From positions 3,286,001-3,350,000 of the forward strand of contig CP099850.1 in the NCBI GenBank assembly GCA_030062745.1: a DNA stretch of 64,000 bases, given 5' to 3'. The translations under genes were made by a program, and so were the position numbers. Below, piece by piece: positions 41,825 to 53,789 of the stretch (position 1 is the first letter of the stretch; each line of letters starts with the position of its first letter). The notes below the pieces were generated by a model. The model was not told the origin of the DNA, ran no database searches, and saw only the letters and a list, made by a program, of their open reading frames with translations. Source of the stretch: Capitulum mitella (Eukaryota; Arthropoda; Thecostraca; Pollicipedomorpha; Pollicipedidae).

Positions 41825-42035
41825 GAGCCTAAATACAGAATCATTTTGCCCACGCAGCAGACCAGGTACCACTGAAGGCTCTGTCACGTGCCGCCAAAGC
41901 CTCTTATGTCCTCGGTTAACCCCTGTTGTTTATGGCGAAGCGGCACTGATGGCACACTATGAGCGTCAAATCCCGGCGTTTGTCATGCATCGGCCTCGGG
42001 TCCAGCGGGTTACCACGCGGACGACATGAGCGCCG
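41825..42035 (-). mobile_element. tRNA-derived SINE, copy 3
   Basis: On the minus strand a diverged tRNA-like head (GTGGTAACCCGC, GGATTTGACGC) is followed by GGCTTTGGCGGCACGTGACA and CTGGTCTGCTGCGTGGGCAAAA. These align to GGCTTTGACGGCACGTAAAA and CCGGTCCGCTGCCTGGGGCA of copy 1. Confidence 0.65.
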
Positions 42036-42039
42036 CGTG

Positions 42040-43590
42040 ATGCATTGCTGTAATGGAATCAGCTGTCCGCTGACCATTGTTTCTGGTCTGCCAAACCCGT
42101 GATGTTTCAGTTTACACTGGTGAGGTTTGCTTTTAGCGAAGCATCCTACCTCCAAAGTGGAGAGTTTCTGGCCGAACGCTGAAATCACAGCTTGGCTGTC
42201 TGGACGACGGTGCCATCGCTAATTTGCCTTTCCCCTTACGATGACATTTCAACGTGGGCTCTCATCGTGTGCAGTCGCTCATTTGTTGATGCGAATGACT
42301 GTGTGGCTGTTTGGGTATTCGTTTCTCCGTTTATCTTCATGTGTGAAAGTTATGTACATGTGAGGCTGAATGATTTTGTTGACTGACATCTTGCGAGTGC
42401 ATTTGGTGAAAAAACATGCCACAATTGTTTAATGTTCCACGCTGGGTTCGGTGAGCAGATCGAATGAAATGTTTTCATTATTTATCCAGCGAAGTATTCA
42501 GCATCAACAGCTATCCAGCTACGCGTATTTACGTTGATCGTATCGTAGTGGACACTCCCACCTTCTTGATAGCTAGTGCGACGACTCGATTTGTTGTTTG
42601 CATCGCCCTGACCGACCGCGTTCAGCTGTTCACACATGACGCTGAACAAACATACACAGAAAAACGTGCATCGTGGCTCTGAAAGTAATGTTTTGGCCGG
42701 CATTCAGATGTTCTCGGCGGTTTTTGGTCAACTGATGCTGTTCGGCCAGCAGAAAGAAAATAGCAAAATACTTTCAACGGTGCTAGGAAGCAAAAGATGC
42801 CTTCAGAGCGCTGGATGAACGGGAAGTAAGGTAGTGCGGCAAGTACAAACGGACACAAGCTGAAAAATCTATGCATCCAGTGGCGTCGCGCCCAATCCTT
42901 TGCAGCTTTCCCGGAAAATATTGCTGGTGGTTTCACGCCTGCTTTGCAATTCGATGCCGTCACGTGTTTGCCGCAAAAAGTGGCATGCCCATTACATAAC
43001 AGTGGACCTGAGCATTCTCCAGGGAAAGCGAAGGACAGCGTGCGGTCCAGTGGAAGGAGCGCCGTTTGTTCGCGGGGCCGATATTATTATATTTCTATTT
43101 TTGCGTCTGACGTGTTTGACGTCGGCAGGGTGCGTCGGCCGGCTCTGGCATTCGGCTGCCTCGGCGATCGAACTTGGCGCTCGACCGTCCTCCACAGCCT
43201 GACTCAGATGGGCTTTTCCCGTAATCGGGCGAGCATTCCGCCCTGCCTATCCTCCAGTCCGCCATCCCAGCCTCCTGTAGCCAGACCGGCAGTCTAACCT
43301 TCCCTGCATTCAGGCTAGTCACCCGCCCTCCTGCTGACGGATCCGTCACTCGACCTTTCTCTGTCGACAGACTCGACAGACAGACTAGTCTTTATCGTGG
43401 ATCCCGCGTCTGACCTCCCACTACCGTCCGAGAACTGTCGTCTGACCTTTGGCTGCTGCCAGGCCCGCCATTTCCTTCCTGCTTGGTCAAACCCATCAAC
43501 TGATCTTCCTGTTTTTGTTAGATCGGTCGCCTATTGAACGGTCAGGCTCTCCCGGCCTGTGCAGACCGTCCTTGTCGCCAGTTTGCCGTC
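42040..43590. other. No recognisable gene
   Basis: Frames of 60-120 codons on both strands without motif or matched splice sites. Confidence 0.45.
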
Positions 43591-43594
43591 TGAC

Positions 43595-43735
43595 GGTCTG
43601 CGGCCTACCGTCCGCCGTCTGCCGGTCTCCGGCCTACCGTCTGCCGTCTGCCGTCTGCCGGTCTCCGGCCTGCCGTCTGCCGTCTGCCGTCTGCCGGTCT
43701 CCGCCCTACCGTCTGCCGTCCGCCGGCGCTGCCCA
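43595..43735 (+). repeat. 37-bp minisatellite before a candidate acceptor
   Basis: About three units of CCGTCTGCCGGTCTCCGGCCT plus CCGTCTG repeats, followed by CTGCCCAG at 43,737. The pyrimidine richness would serve as a polypyrimidine tract. Confidence 0.7.
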
Positions 43736-43737
43736 GC

Positions 43738-43959
43738 TGCCCGGCGCGACGTCTCGCGACAGAGATACAGAGCGGCCAAGGCCGGCCTCGGAGGCGGCTC
43801 TGCCAACTCAAACCGGCATCTGTCCGACGGCAGAGCTGGCAGCCGGCGGGCCGGGGAATAATGGCGACTGTTTCCAGCAGCGGGCAGTCTCGGACGTGGC
43901 CGTAGCCGTCCAGAAGATGCTGCGGCGAGTCAACGCCACGATGACACGCTCAGATTTAG
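43738..43959. other. Candidate exon of undecided strand
   Basis: On plus, CTGCCCAG to TTTAG/GTACAG leaves 74 codons open, ending VSDVAVAVQKMLRRVNATMT, a good amphipathic helix with C/G-ending codons. On minus, a frame ending near 43,808 contains IFWTATATSETARCWKQS, which resembles the avidin C-terminal pattern (W-L-L-x-S ... W-K-x-x). I favour plus but cannot decide. Confidence 0.3.
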
Positions 43960-44859
43960 GTACAGTTGTTTTGGAATAGACTCGGCCCCGGCCGCGGCGG
44001 CAGACCGGTGGCAAAATAAGCGCGTCCTTGGACTGGAATGAAACGCAGAAAGCCAGAGGTCGCGAGCTTTGGCCCGAGTCTGCGCTGCAAGCAGGTGGCC
44101 GGGGCTAGATGAGTCATTTCAATCCCACGCGGAGCAGCTCTGGAGGCGTGGGGAGCGCCAACGAGAGGAGAAAGACGCCACTTTGAATGAGCACGTCCTC
44201 GTCCTAATGCGGGTGTTGGTTCACGTGGAATAAGACAGAGCCTTACTCATGGCAAGACTGTTGCAGTGGCGGCAAATGTCGTTACGAAGTAACTTCTCAT
44301 GTCCTCTGACTTAACGTGCCATTTAACACTTGCGACTCTTTAATCCTGAATGGTCCGGCGATGCAAGCGTGGTCAACAAATAGACGCGTCACTCGAGGAC
44401 TGCGGTGGCCGGACGGCGGTACTGATATGCATCCCTTGCGATGACATAAAGCATGCATAATATGCATATGTGCCCTGTGTATCAAGTGCATCCCGCATCC
44501 CAATGACACCGAGTTTTCGACCACAGTCGGACCCATTACGGGTTCCGCGCTCTCTGCTTGTAATGGGATCGTTGTGTCGCCTGAAATTGCATTAGAAAGG
44601 TGCAATCGCTCCAGTCCCAAAAGCGTAAATAGTTAAGGAAGTGCATTTGCAGAGCTGAGATTGCCACCACGGAATTCGATTACACCGAAGCTTTTGAGTC
44701 CGGGAGACGTCGGAAAACCGCTCTCGAGTGACAAACGAGGATGGGCATGTCGTCGGTCGCTGTCGTGGACTATTTGAATCGATAGCGCTGGTTTCCCTTC
44801 ACAGAGAGATTCAGAGCCCCCAGAATGCGCGAGCATCCAACCGGCAGCACCCCTTTCCA

Positions 44860-45340
44860 GGGATGTAACTTTATATCTCTTCGTGGGTACACATGCACCC
44901 ACAAACCCAATTTGTGCACCCCACAAACATGGCCTGCGCACTTACAAACCAAAAAACAGTCGAACCCATGAGCAAAATGACCCAAAAAGCAAAATTTGAA
45001 CACTTTATTCACGACACGAAAAGGACCAAAAAGGGCCGGTACCTGTATGTATATACAAAGAAAGCAGGTATGCATATATTTGTGGGCATCCACTATACAT
45101 GACTAAAAAACACAGCAGAAAATGCACCCATAGGCGCACCTAAGGGGCACAAACCTCCTTTTAGTTGTCAAATTTTGCGTTTTCTACCCTCAAAAAACAA
45201 AATTCCCGAATTTTCGGTAGATGAAAATAAGTGGATAAAATCCGATGAGTTTTTGGTCTCCAGGGGATTAGAGTTGCCAGGGCCACCTTCCGTACGAGAA
45301 TCTTGGCGCCCGAATGCATCCACGAAGGTTTTAAGAAAAC
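44860..45340 (-). mobile_element. MITE-like repeat family E, long copy
   Basis: Inverted relative to 30,180-30,440. The minus strand reads GGCGCCAAGATTCTCGTACG and CATCGGATTTTATCC, and, after about 170 bp of extra sequence, TTTGTGGGTGCATGTGTACC and AAGAGATATAAAGTTACA. Confidence 0.6.
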
Positions 45341-45560
45341 TGCACCCCTGCTCCCTTCCCACACCTCAGCGAAGGACGGACGCCACCTCGATAATTATAA
45401 CTGGCGAAGCTCCCCACCTCCCGCTGTCGGACCGTCCGTCCACAGTCGGCTGAGACAACTTCCGCCGTCAGTCCGCCGGCGAACGAAAACGCCGGCTTAT
45501 TTTCACACGTCGAGCCGCTCTCCGCGGTCGGCTTTGATGCCTTGCGCTCAGCACCGTTAC

Positions 45561-45632
45561 CGATCGGCGGGCCTTGATCGTGACGCCGTCCGTGATGAAC
45601 TCGAAACACCGCGGACGGGTGCCGACGCGGCA
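45561..45632 (-). other. Candidate orphan exon
   Basis: On minus, CTCGTACTGTCAG to TCG/GTAACG bounds 24 codons (CRVGTRPRCFEFITDGVTIK and four more) in phase 0-0. Almost every codon ends in C or G. Splice sites are good. No family recognised and no partner exon proven. Confidence 0.4.
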
Positions 45633-45764
45633 CTGACAGTACGAGACAGCCGCGGCACCGAGCCCGGCCGGCGGAGCGCCAGCCCGCAGCACGCGGCTCG
45701 ACCAGCGCGGTAATTCACCGTCAACACGACGCGAGGAGCTGGACGATGCTCCGCCACCATCGCC

Positions 45765-46515
45765 AGGAGACGGGCTCCCTCCTGCCGCCGAGGGGACGGG
45801 CTCCCTTCTGCCGCCGAGAGGACGGGCTCCCTTCTGTCGTCGGGTGGACGAGCTTCTCTCCGCCGCCGAGGACGGGCTACCTTCTGTCGCCAGGAGACGG
45901 GCTCCCTTCTGTCGCCAGGAGACGGGCTCCCTTCTGCCGCCGAGAGGACGGGCTCCCCTCTGTCGTCGGGTGGACGAGCTTCTCTCCGCCGCCGAGGACG
46001 GGCTCCCTTCTGTCGTCGGGTGGACGAGCTTCTCTCCGCCGCCGAGGACGGGCTACCTTCTGTCGCCAGGAGACGGGCTCCCTTCTGTCGCCAGGAGACG
46101 GGCTCCCTTCTGCCGCCGAGAGGACGGGCTCCCTTCTGCCGCCGAGAGGACGGGCTCCCTTCTGTCGTCGGGTGGACGAGCTTCTCTCCGCCGCCGAGGA
46201 CGGGCTACCTTCTGTCGCCAGGAGACGGGCTCCCTTCTGTCGCCAGGAGACGGGCTCCCTTCTGCCGCCGAGAGGACGGGCTCCCTTCTGTCGTCGGGGG
46301 GGACGGGCTCCTCTCGGCCGCGGGGACGGGCTCCCTTCTGCAGCCAGGGGACGGGCTCCCCTCTGCCGTCGGGGGACGGGCTCCCTTCTGCAGCCAGGGG
46401 ACAGGTTCCCCTCTGCCGCCAGGAGACGGGCTCCCCTCTGTCGTCGGGGGGACGGACCCCCTCTGCCGCGGGAGACGGGCCCCCTCTTCCGCCGGGGGGA
46501 CGAGCTCCACACTTT
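45765..46515. repeat. 750-bp minisatellite, basic unit about 25 bp
   Basis: About 28 units of GACGGGCTCCCTTCTGTCGCCAGGA and variants. A higher-order block beginning GTCGTCGGGTGGACGAGC recurs near 45,836, 45,962, 46,012 and 46,165. The absence of stop codons yields overlapping frames of up to 307 codons on plus and 211 on minus; these are artefacts of repetition. Confidence 0.9.
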
Positions 46516-46779
46516 TTATATCAGACTGACCATAAAGTCGTTGCTTGGAGGGGAAGCTACGTTAAGTTCGTTGTCGTTTAGGAAAAACTTAGTTTATACC
46601 AGCTCACAGATGTCTGTTTTGCAAAGGCAAGGGGAGCAAGGCCGGAACAGGGGAACCGCGCCGGAGTGACGATTTTGAACATGCTGCCAGAAACCGCCGC
46701 TCTGATGTGACAGATCTGAAAACGGATACATTTGCAAAGCAAGCACACAACTGCAACACATAGCGATTGTGGGTGGTGT

Positions 46780-47020
46780 GTGCTCCGCCGGCCGGAGACC
46801 GGCCGGCCGCGGCTGTCGGCCAGTGTCCGCCGGCGCGGCCGCTGTGTTGGCCGCGAGTCAACCGAGCGGGCCCGGCGGCCGGCCGGCCGGCACAGAGAGA
46901 CGCCGCCGGCGGCCGCCGCGCGGGCCGGGCCGACTGGCGCGCCAAGAATGAGGTGACCATGCCAGCGGCAGGCGGAGCTTTTGTGGTGCGGCCGCCGGCC
47001 GCGGCGCCGCTCTGAGTAGG
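46780..47020. promoter_or_regulatory. CpG island
   Basis: Very GC-rich with GCCGGCCGGCC runs. It lies about 0.9 kb upstream of the plus-strand gene at 47.9 kb and could be its promoter or first exon. No coding signature. Confidence 0.4.
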
Positions 47021-47914
47021 AGCGGTGTGGCGCTGTGGAACCACGGACGGCTGAAGGACTATGTGTTTTTGGGGGACCACGGACGGCTAGAGCGGCGCAT
47101 ACGGTTCGGAGGGGACTCGGATGGCTGGAGGGGAGCGATGTGTAGAATGTAATGGACAGCCAGACCAGGGTTGGCTCAATGCGAATGAACTCAACGTGGA
47201 TCGTATTGGCTGGGACACACTGCATGGTCTCTGCAAGTTTTGGGTGGTACGAGCTTGACATCGGAATGCGATGTTTAAACTTTCATTGTCGTGCCGAATG
47301 CGCGGTACACCACGTCACTGCAAGACAGTCTATTGTTAACTCAACAGTCCAGCGTCTCAAGCGCACCACGGCAACGATGCACACTGTTAACAGCTGTGTT
47401 GTAGCAAAATGACGATAAATAAATTCCGGGGCGAATTACAGCCGACGGGTCGACTGTGATCAACATTTAGAGCCGAAACTAGGAATTCGAAGACAAATAA
47501 TATTACGACGGAGTAACCGACACTGGTTCCTAATAACTGGGATCTACTCGCGTCGGGACGTTTTCCTGACAACCGCTGGAACGCTTCGCTGCATGTGTAG
47601 TCGTGTCACATTTGATATTCATGGTCTCCTGGGCTCCATTTAGGACAGCCGGACGTCATTGGGACTATGCCAATGGATCCGTGTTTTCATGTTTGCATCA
47701 TCATTGCGTATAAAGATGCCCCGAGCGCCCCGCAGCGGCGAAGAGGGTGCTTCAGCCCCGACAGGGCACGACTTAAATGAAGAACGGCTTTTCAGCTTAA
47801 AGGATGACTACACCGTCCACACGGACCGCGTGTCGATCAATGCCGTCGTTTCGCGTCACCCGACGACTCCCAGCAGTCCGGTCTGTTTTCAGACGAGGGA
47901 CGAACGGCGCAGTC

Positions 47915-49207
47915 ATGTCCGGCTCCAGGCACTCCAAATCGTCCTTCTCCTACACGTCGTCGCGCTCCACGGCTCGCTCTTCAGGTACGTCCGGCGATTG
48001 TCCGCTGTCGCCAGTGATGCCGGCGACCACTGGCGACCACTGGCGACCACTGGCCAGGACATGGTGCCCACGTGGCGGCCGCCACACAGCACGTGGGTTT
48101 AATGTTGGCTGCTTTTTGCGAAGGGTTCTGCGGTCTGCGCGGCAGTACGGGCTCCGGACAGCACGGCACGTTTTGGTTCATTTCGCTCATTCATCTGATT
48201 CATCACGCTCATTCGGTCTGGCATCACTCGGCTGCCTCCTGTCGTACGAACGTTCAGGCGGCGGCTGGCGGCACTGATTTCCGGCTCTGATGGCAGGGTT
48301 TTTCTCGGAGCTCAGTTCAGCAGTGGGCAAGGCCGGCTCCAGCATTACGTCCGAGAGCGTCCACCAGTCAGAGGAGGTGGCCGTGCACGAGGAGGCCTCT
48401 GAAGTCAGCTGTTCATCCACGACGGTGCGTGAGTGTCAATGGCGGTGTGGCGCCAGGCTTGCAACAAAAAAAAACGGCTGCAACAGTCAGCAACGTGCCG
48501 TGCCAATCACTGGCAGTTTTTGACCACTAACCTCGTACATTAAGAGAGAAGCCGCTGTCTGAATTGGTTTTCTGGGACTGCCGCCTTCAAGGTGGTGCTC
48601 GGATCACTTCTTCTATTTTGTCCTTGACTGTGTAGAGCTACGTGCTATCACTAGCCACAGACTGAAATTTTTTACAAGGCTGTACAACTTTTGACGGACA
48701 TGAAACTGTACGGTTAAAAATTAATTGGTGTATGTTTTGAAAATTTTGACATTTGGTATCAAAAGTTCGAAATTTTGCGTACACCACACTTGCTTCCATA
48801 TCGTTCACTTCAAACAGGTGTTAACAATTTCGTCTACCAAATGTTGCAAATTTGTATCCAAGAATGACTCACAATAGAACAAAGACAGACCAAACACATC
48901 ACTTTACGCTTTGCTCTCGTGCTTTCACTAATTAACAAAAATAATCCTCTTCATCGCCTCTCTGCGAAGCGATAATTATTCCAGGCTTACGGCTAACTAC
49001 CCCTGTTTTCCAGCATCGTTTGAACACTGATAACATGTGGGCGGTGTCTTGTAGGAGGAGGGTCAGAGGCCACAGGAGGTGGAGCTGGTCCACAAGATTG
49101 GACAGACCCTCCGCCAGATGAGGGCTCTTCAGAAGGACTCAGCTCAGTCGACGCAGGCTTCTCAGCAGGTGCTGTCCTCCAATATCAACGCACGGCGTCA
49201 GCGTTAA
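47915..49207 (+). CDS. Small Ser-rich protein with C-terminal helix, function unknown (3 exons)
   Basis: Exons 47915-47984, 48297-48424 and 49055-49207; GT-AG throughout (GTACGT and GTGCGT donors; GGCAG and TTGTAG acceptors) with continuous frame, 116 residues. The ATG at 47,915 is the first in frame after a strong acceptor (GTCTGTTTTCAG at 47,892), so at least one upstream exon exists, and translation could start further upstream. Order: Ser/Thr-rich N-terminus (MSGSRHSKSSFSYTSSRS), an acidic middle (SEEVAVHEEASE), and a Gln-rich likely coiled coil (VELVHKIGQTLRQMRALQKD). No signal peptide or membrane segment. No family recognised. Three consistent splice junctions and protein-like composition support a real gene. 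Confidence 0.6.
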
Positions 49208-49209
49208 AA

Positions 49210-50120
49210 CGATTCAGGAGTTAAACAGACATGGTAGAGGCAGGGGAGGATATGGAATAACTCCCGACACGTCGACGATACCGCCACCTATCCGCGGACC
49301 TCATGACCTCTTCAGGGACTGACCAGAAGTTCCCTGTGGAATGACCCACAGCAGGATCCACAGATCATTCGAATCGGTACAGTTATTTTGGGCAAATGGA
49401 TGACTTAACACAGTACAATGCATGCCTGTTCATCGCGGAAGATCCAGAAATACTCCGTCCCGAGAGGTAGAAGAGTGCTCAATGGCCCTGGGTAGGAGTG
49501 ATGGGTTTAAGGGGTTTGAGCAAGTTCTTGCCAAAGTTGGCAGCAGATATGTGCTGGGATCGCGATGGAATGCAGATTATCCTTTTTTTGCGTGGGATTC
49601 TAAGCTGACCAGGCGAAGTATTGCGGCACCTGGGCACCGCTTTATTCCGGAGGGATAGAACCTTTCCGAGGTGACGCAATGACCCGTCCAGGTCAACTAG
49701 GGTTTGCATATAGCATAGCGATAAGCTGTATTCCACCGGGATCCAGGTTACATACATGTTACCTGTCTGACTGGAGGAACTTCAAAAGTCGGCGAAGCTC
49801 CTTGCTTATTTTTTTTTGTAACGCCCATTTCTTCCTCATACTGTCGTTTTGTTTTTGCTCCTCTTTCACTCGCAGCAGAGGATTTCAGTTTTTGGGATGA
49901 TCTAATGGCTCCCGCCTGGATCTATCTTCGCTTCTAGATCTTTGTCTGGGCCGTTTACCTGATCCGGCTCCTACCAGACTCTGACGTCCCTTTACTAGGA
50001 GTTCAGGTAGATCACAGGCCTTGTCTTTCATTCGCAAGAACTTGAACAAAGCGGGAGTGAGGAAAAAAGGGAAACTTACCGAACGGCAGACGCCTGCATC
50101 GGTAAGCCCCATTGCCTGTC
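49210..50120. other. No recognisable gene
   Basis: Short frames only. No polyadenylation hexamer was seen close to the stop at 49,207. Confidence 0.45.
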
Positions 50121-50128
50121 TCCATTCA

Positions 50129-50162
50129 GCTGACATGGAGACGTGCCTGTCTCCATGTCAGC
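50129..50162. repeat. Perfect 14-bp hairpin
   Basis: GCTGACATGGAGAC and GTCTCCATGTCAGC flank a 6-base loop (GTGCCT). No tRNA-like or terminator context. Confidence 0.85.
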
Positions 50163-50456
50163 CGAAAGATTCGCTTCCGCACCGGCATATAGATGTCTCT
50201 AAAAATTCCTCCCTGAATGGCTCGTTTTAGTGCAAACCGTTATCCAGTCCCCTGTAGCTGAAGAAATGCCGAATATTTTTTGGTTGACTGACAAAGAATT
50301 CAGCACCAAACTTTGTCACTCGATATATATGACGGCAGGGGTAAGTGGCACGTGTAACCCGACATAACTAAATGTCTACTACTTCCAGGAATCGCATTTC
50401 GCAGCTATCCAGCAAACTGCACACGCTACATTTTATCTCCTTACTTGCTAAAGGAA

Positions 50457-50517
50457 GGGCGCCGAATGACCCTGCAGTCGGTGCGCCCCTAAGCCCCAAT
50501 AACCAACCAACCAACCA
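50457..50517 (+). mobile_element. 5'-truncated retroposon with AACC tail and target duplication
   Basis: A 61-bp insert starting GGGCGCCGAATGACC and ending in (AACC)n is flanked by a perfect 14-bp direct repeat, ACTTGCTAAAGGAA, at 50,443-50,456 and 50,518-50,531. Target-site duplication plus a simple-repeat tail is the hallmark of target-primed reverse transcription. Confidence 0.85.
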
Positions 50518-51277
50518 ACTTGCTAAAGGAAACTGGTAAACAGAGAACGGGAAGCCATACGTCGCAGTCGGCGTAGTCTGAGGCCCGCAGCGATAGTTGC
50601 GCTTGTGTCTTGTAGATGGCGCTACGTGGAGGTGTGGTGTGCCAGGAGTGGAATTTTTATCAGCCGGCTGTCGCTTGGCAACACGCCGGATCGGTCTTAT
50701 CAGTCTCACGACTCTGAATTTTCCGGACGGTCAAACAGAGAGCTATATCACACTCAGACGAAACTCAGCGAATCTCCTGATGGCGTTTTATGTTGGTTTC
50801 GCCGCGGGGTGGCGGTTATGCGGAGTACCGATTTTGAAAAGGAGTGAAATCACGGGACGAAGAAGTTACTTGGTGCCCTTAAATAGAAGATTTCAGCGGA
50901 ACTGAATCCGAGTAATGGGCTCGTGTTCTGAGCTTCCTATTCAGTGTCATAATTTGTGCGTTGGAAGTGAATTTACCGGTGGCGTTGGGAAATTTGTCGT
51001 TATCACTGTGTGACATTACTCTGCGGTAGGCTTCTTTCCAATCATTGTCTTAAATGTGCCATACGTGCATATAGGAGGGTTTCTCATCCAAGCGTTTAGC
51101 TGTTATTCTTCATGCTTTCTGGGAACTGCAGGTGCGCAAGTTCGTATTACATGTTCAAACATATGAATCGCAATGGGTGGCGAAATCAGGCTTTTCCATT
51201 CCAGTCTCGTGGGAAACCCCCACTTTGTTCCGACAGTAAGAGCCATGGTCAAGGGTATCGATTTGTCTTCTTTTGAG

Positions 51278-51560
51278 AGGGCCCTGGCCCGCCAATGCTG
51301 ATTTGGGCTCACCTAATGTTGGTTTGCCTCCCCATGTTTTCTGCCGGTTTTAAAGGGAAATGAGCAAAAATAACGAAAAGAACGGCCGCAATAGATACCA
51401 GATAGACAGGTAATAAGGAATGAAGTCTAAAACGATGTATCTATCTATCTTTCTATCTTTTATATATATATACACCTAGATACATGGGGATAAATGTATT
51501 TCTTCATTTGATAAAGGGTAGCAAAACACTGATAAATTTCTGTTGGTAAAAATAGAGTGG
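51278..51560 (+). repeat. Dispersed repeat family D, copy 2
   Basis: Direct-orientation match to 9,165-9,420: CCCTGGCCCGCCAATGCTGA, CCGGTTTTAAAGGGAAA. Followed by TATC repeats near 51,440. Confidence 0.65.
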
Positions 51561-51569
51561 ACTAAATCT

Positions 51570-53780
51570 GTAAAACCCACATTTCGGGGGGGGGGGTTGT
51601 CGGGCCCTCGGCTCGACATACCCCAACCATTTACAGAAATCGACGCCCCTGGCCATGGTCATGGGATGAATGTGACAGATTATTCAAGCGCGTAGAGAGC
51701 AGGAGGGGGGGGGGGGGTAGGAAAGACTTCGAGATCATCAAGTGCGACAGCAGTCTGAAACTGGATGGCTCAACCTTGCTGAGTAGAATGAATCAGGGCC
51801 TTGTCTAACACCTTAACTGAGGGAGGGGGAGTTCGACCTTCGCAGTGGAGATGCCAGCCCCCCGGTCATGGCAAAATTGGGCAACTGGGGGGGTTGGTTG
51901 GTTGGAATGCTCGAAGTCATAAAATCTAATACAGGGTTTTCTGTGAAGACGTAACATTTTTTTCATTTGCAAAGTCACTGCAAAAATGCCTCGTTCATAC
52001 ATTTTTCGGCGACTCTTGCATCATCAGTGTTATTGTTTATAAACACAGAGTTATGCATACTAAGACGATAAATATGTGAAATAAAAGTGGATGTTAATAC
52101 AATAAGTGCACGGTTTATTACACGGTTATGTTTCTTCAAGTGTGTAGTCCCTGCTTCGTCTATCATTTTTTAGTACGCCTGAATAACCAGCGGCAGTGCA
52201 TGCAAATGACACGCTGATAACATTTTTTTTATGCTACGGTAACACCGGACAAAGGAAAACCCAAAACAATGCGGTCGAGATACGACCGGGAAGAGGGCAG
52301 GGTAGGAAGTGGGTTAGAGGCACAGAAAAAACAGGATCTAGAGAAAACCATAATGATCTTTTTTGGAGCCGTACCCCGGAAACCAGGACTGCCCTATACC
52401 TGAGTGATCTGCTTTCGAAGAATTCATATTTTTTAAACTCTACATTTTTGCCTTGAAAATGACCATTTTGGGACTTCGCATGACGTACAGGGTTGTTTTA
52501 ACCACAGCAGTCCAATACACTTAAGCTTACTGTAAAGCAAAATGACCTGATATTTGATCCCACGTGACCTAAAGCATCTCTTTGATCAATTTTTAAGTCA
52601 TGATGGTTCCAGATCAGTCATTTTCTGAGGACGTGGAACCAAATACGTTGACATGCGTTGGTCGATTACAGGACATAATACCGTATGACATCAAATGGAA
52701 TATGTTACAAGCGAGCGAGGGAACGAACACAAGACATCGAGCAAGACAAACAACGACGGGCGTGAATCTCGAACGGGAAAATATGGAATGTCAGATATCG
52801 ATCTGGGGATTAATGGCGAACAGCAATTATTTCGTTGAGTAAAACATGGCCTGAAAATACATCCAATGCAGTGTTCAAGAAAAATACCGAGGCAGCATCA
52901 GCATCAACCGGCTATATACCAAATGACACATGACTGGATTGCAAAGTATCGGGCATGGATCAAAAACGCAGCGGATAAACATTTAAGTCAAAAACATCGC
53001 AAGACACTTAACAACGCAACACAGTGGGCATGGGTACAGACTTCTCCGGAAAACTGAACGAGGACATCCCAGCAAGAACATCGTGAAAGCTTTCCAAAGT
53101 TTACACATAATCTCCCAAATTCCTCGCTATTTAGCTAAAATTGTATTCCGGTTGTTTCAAAGGGCTGCTGACCTGAACCAACCAGGCAAACATCCTGGCT
53201 GCACTACCGGACCCGTTGGCGTGGGTGCAAAAATACTGGCATTTTGCGTCAGACAGTAGGCAGGGCTCGAGTCCTGGCGTCAAAAAATTTCCCTTCCTCT
53301 TCTCCCAGCGGTCTTTTGAGGATACACTGCTACTTCTGTTGCCAGGGCTCTTTCATCTCGTAACAACGCGCGATAGTGGGCTAGAAAATGTTTTCCCCAG
53401 TGTCTCGGATACAAGAATCGTAGAATATATCACCGGTCGCCAGTGACGACCCGCGCTGATTACTGCATCTGCCAACAACAATCACACTCTGGGAAGAAGG
53501 AACGAGAAAATTTCGAACAACCGCGACATGAATTCTGTCTGTGACCTTGACCAACGGAAGTCTTGACCACGTCACTATCAGTTTCATGCCGTGGTATAAT
53601 CTTTATCGTCTGAGATGTTTAAATGTTCTTATTGTACTGCTCCATATTTTGTAGTGCGAAAGCTGACCATTCTATGCCCGCCCATTTACTGATGCGCGCA
53701 TTACCTGATATGATGATACAAAGTATCACCTCGCGATATTCTGTCATTCGGTTTTTACCGTTTCATTGTTGATCCAGGTC
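51570..53780. other. No recognisable gene
   Basis: Contains two poly-G tracts (about 51,585 and 51,703). Frames up to 86 codons lack motifs. Confidence 0.5.
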
Positions 53781-53789
53781 CATGTTTTC

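Noticed and set aside
45746..46669. 307-codon plus-strand open frame
   Set aside because: Generated by the 25-bp minisatellite; several overlapping frames on both strands are equally open.
53170..53290. tRNA-like B box (GGCTCGAGTCCTGGC)
   Set aside because: No matching A box or cloverleaf could be drawn by eye.
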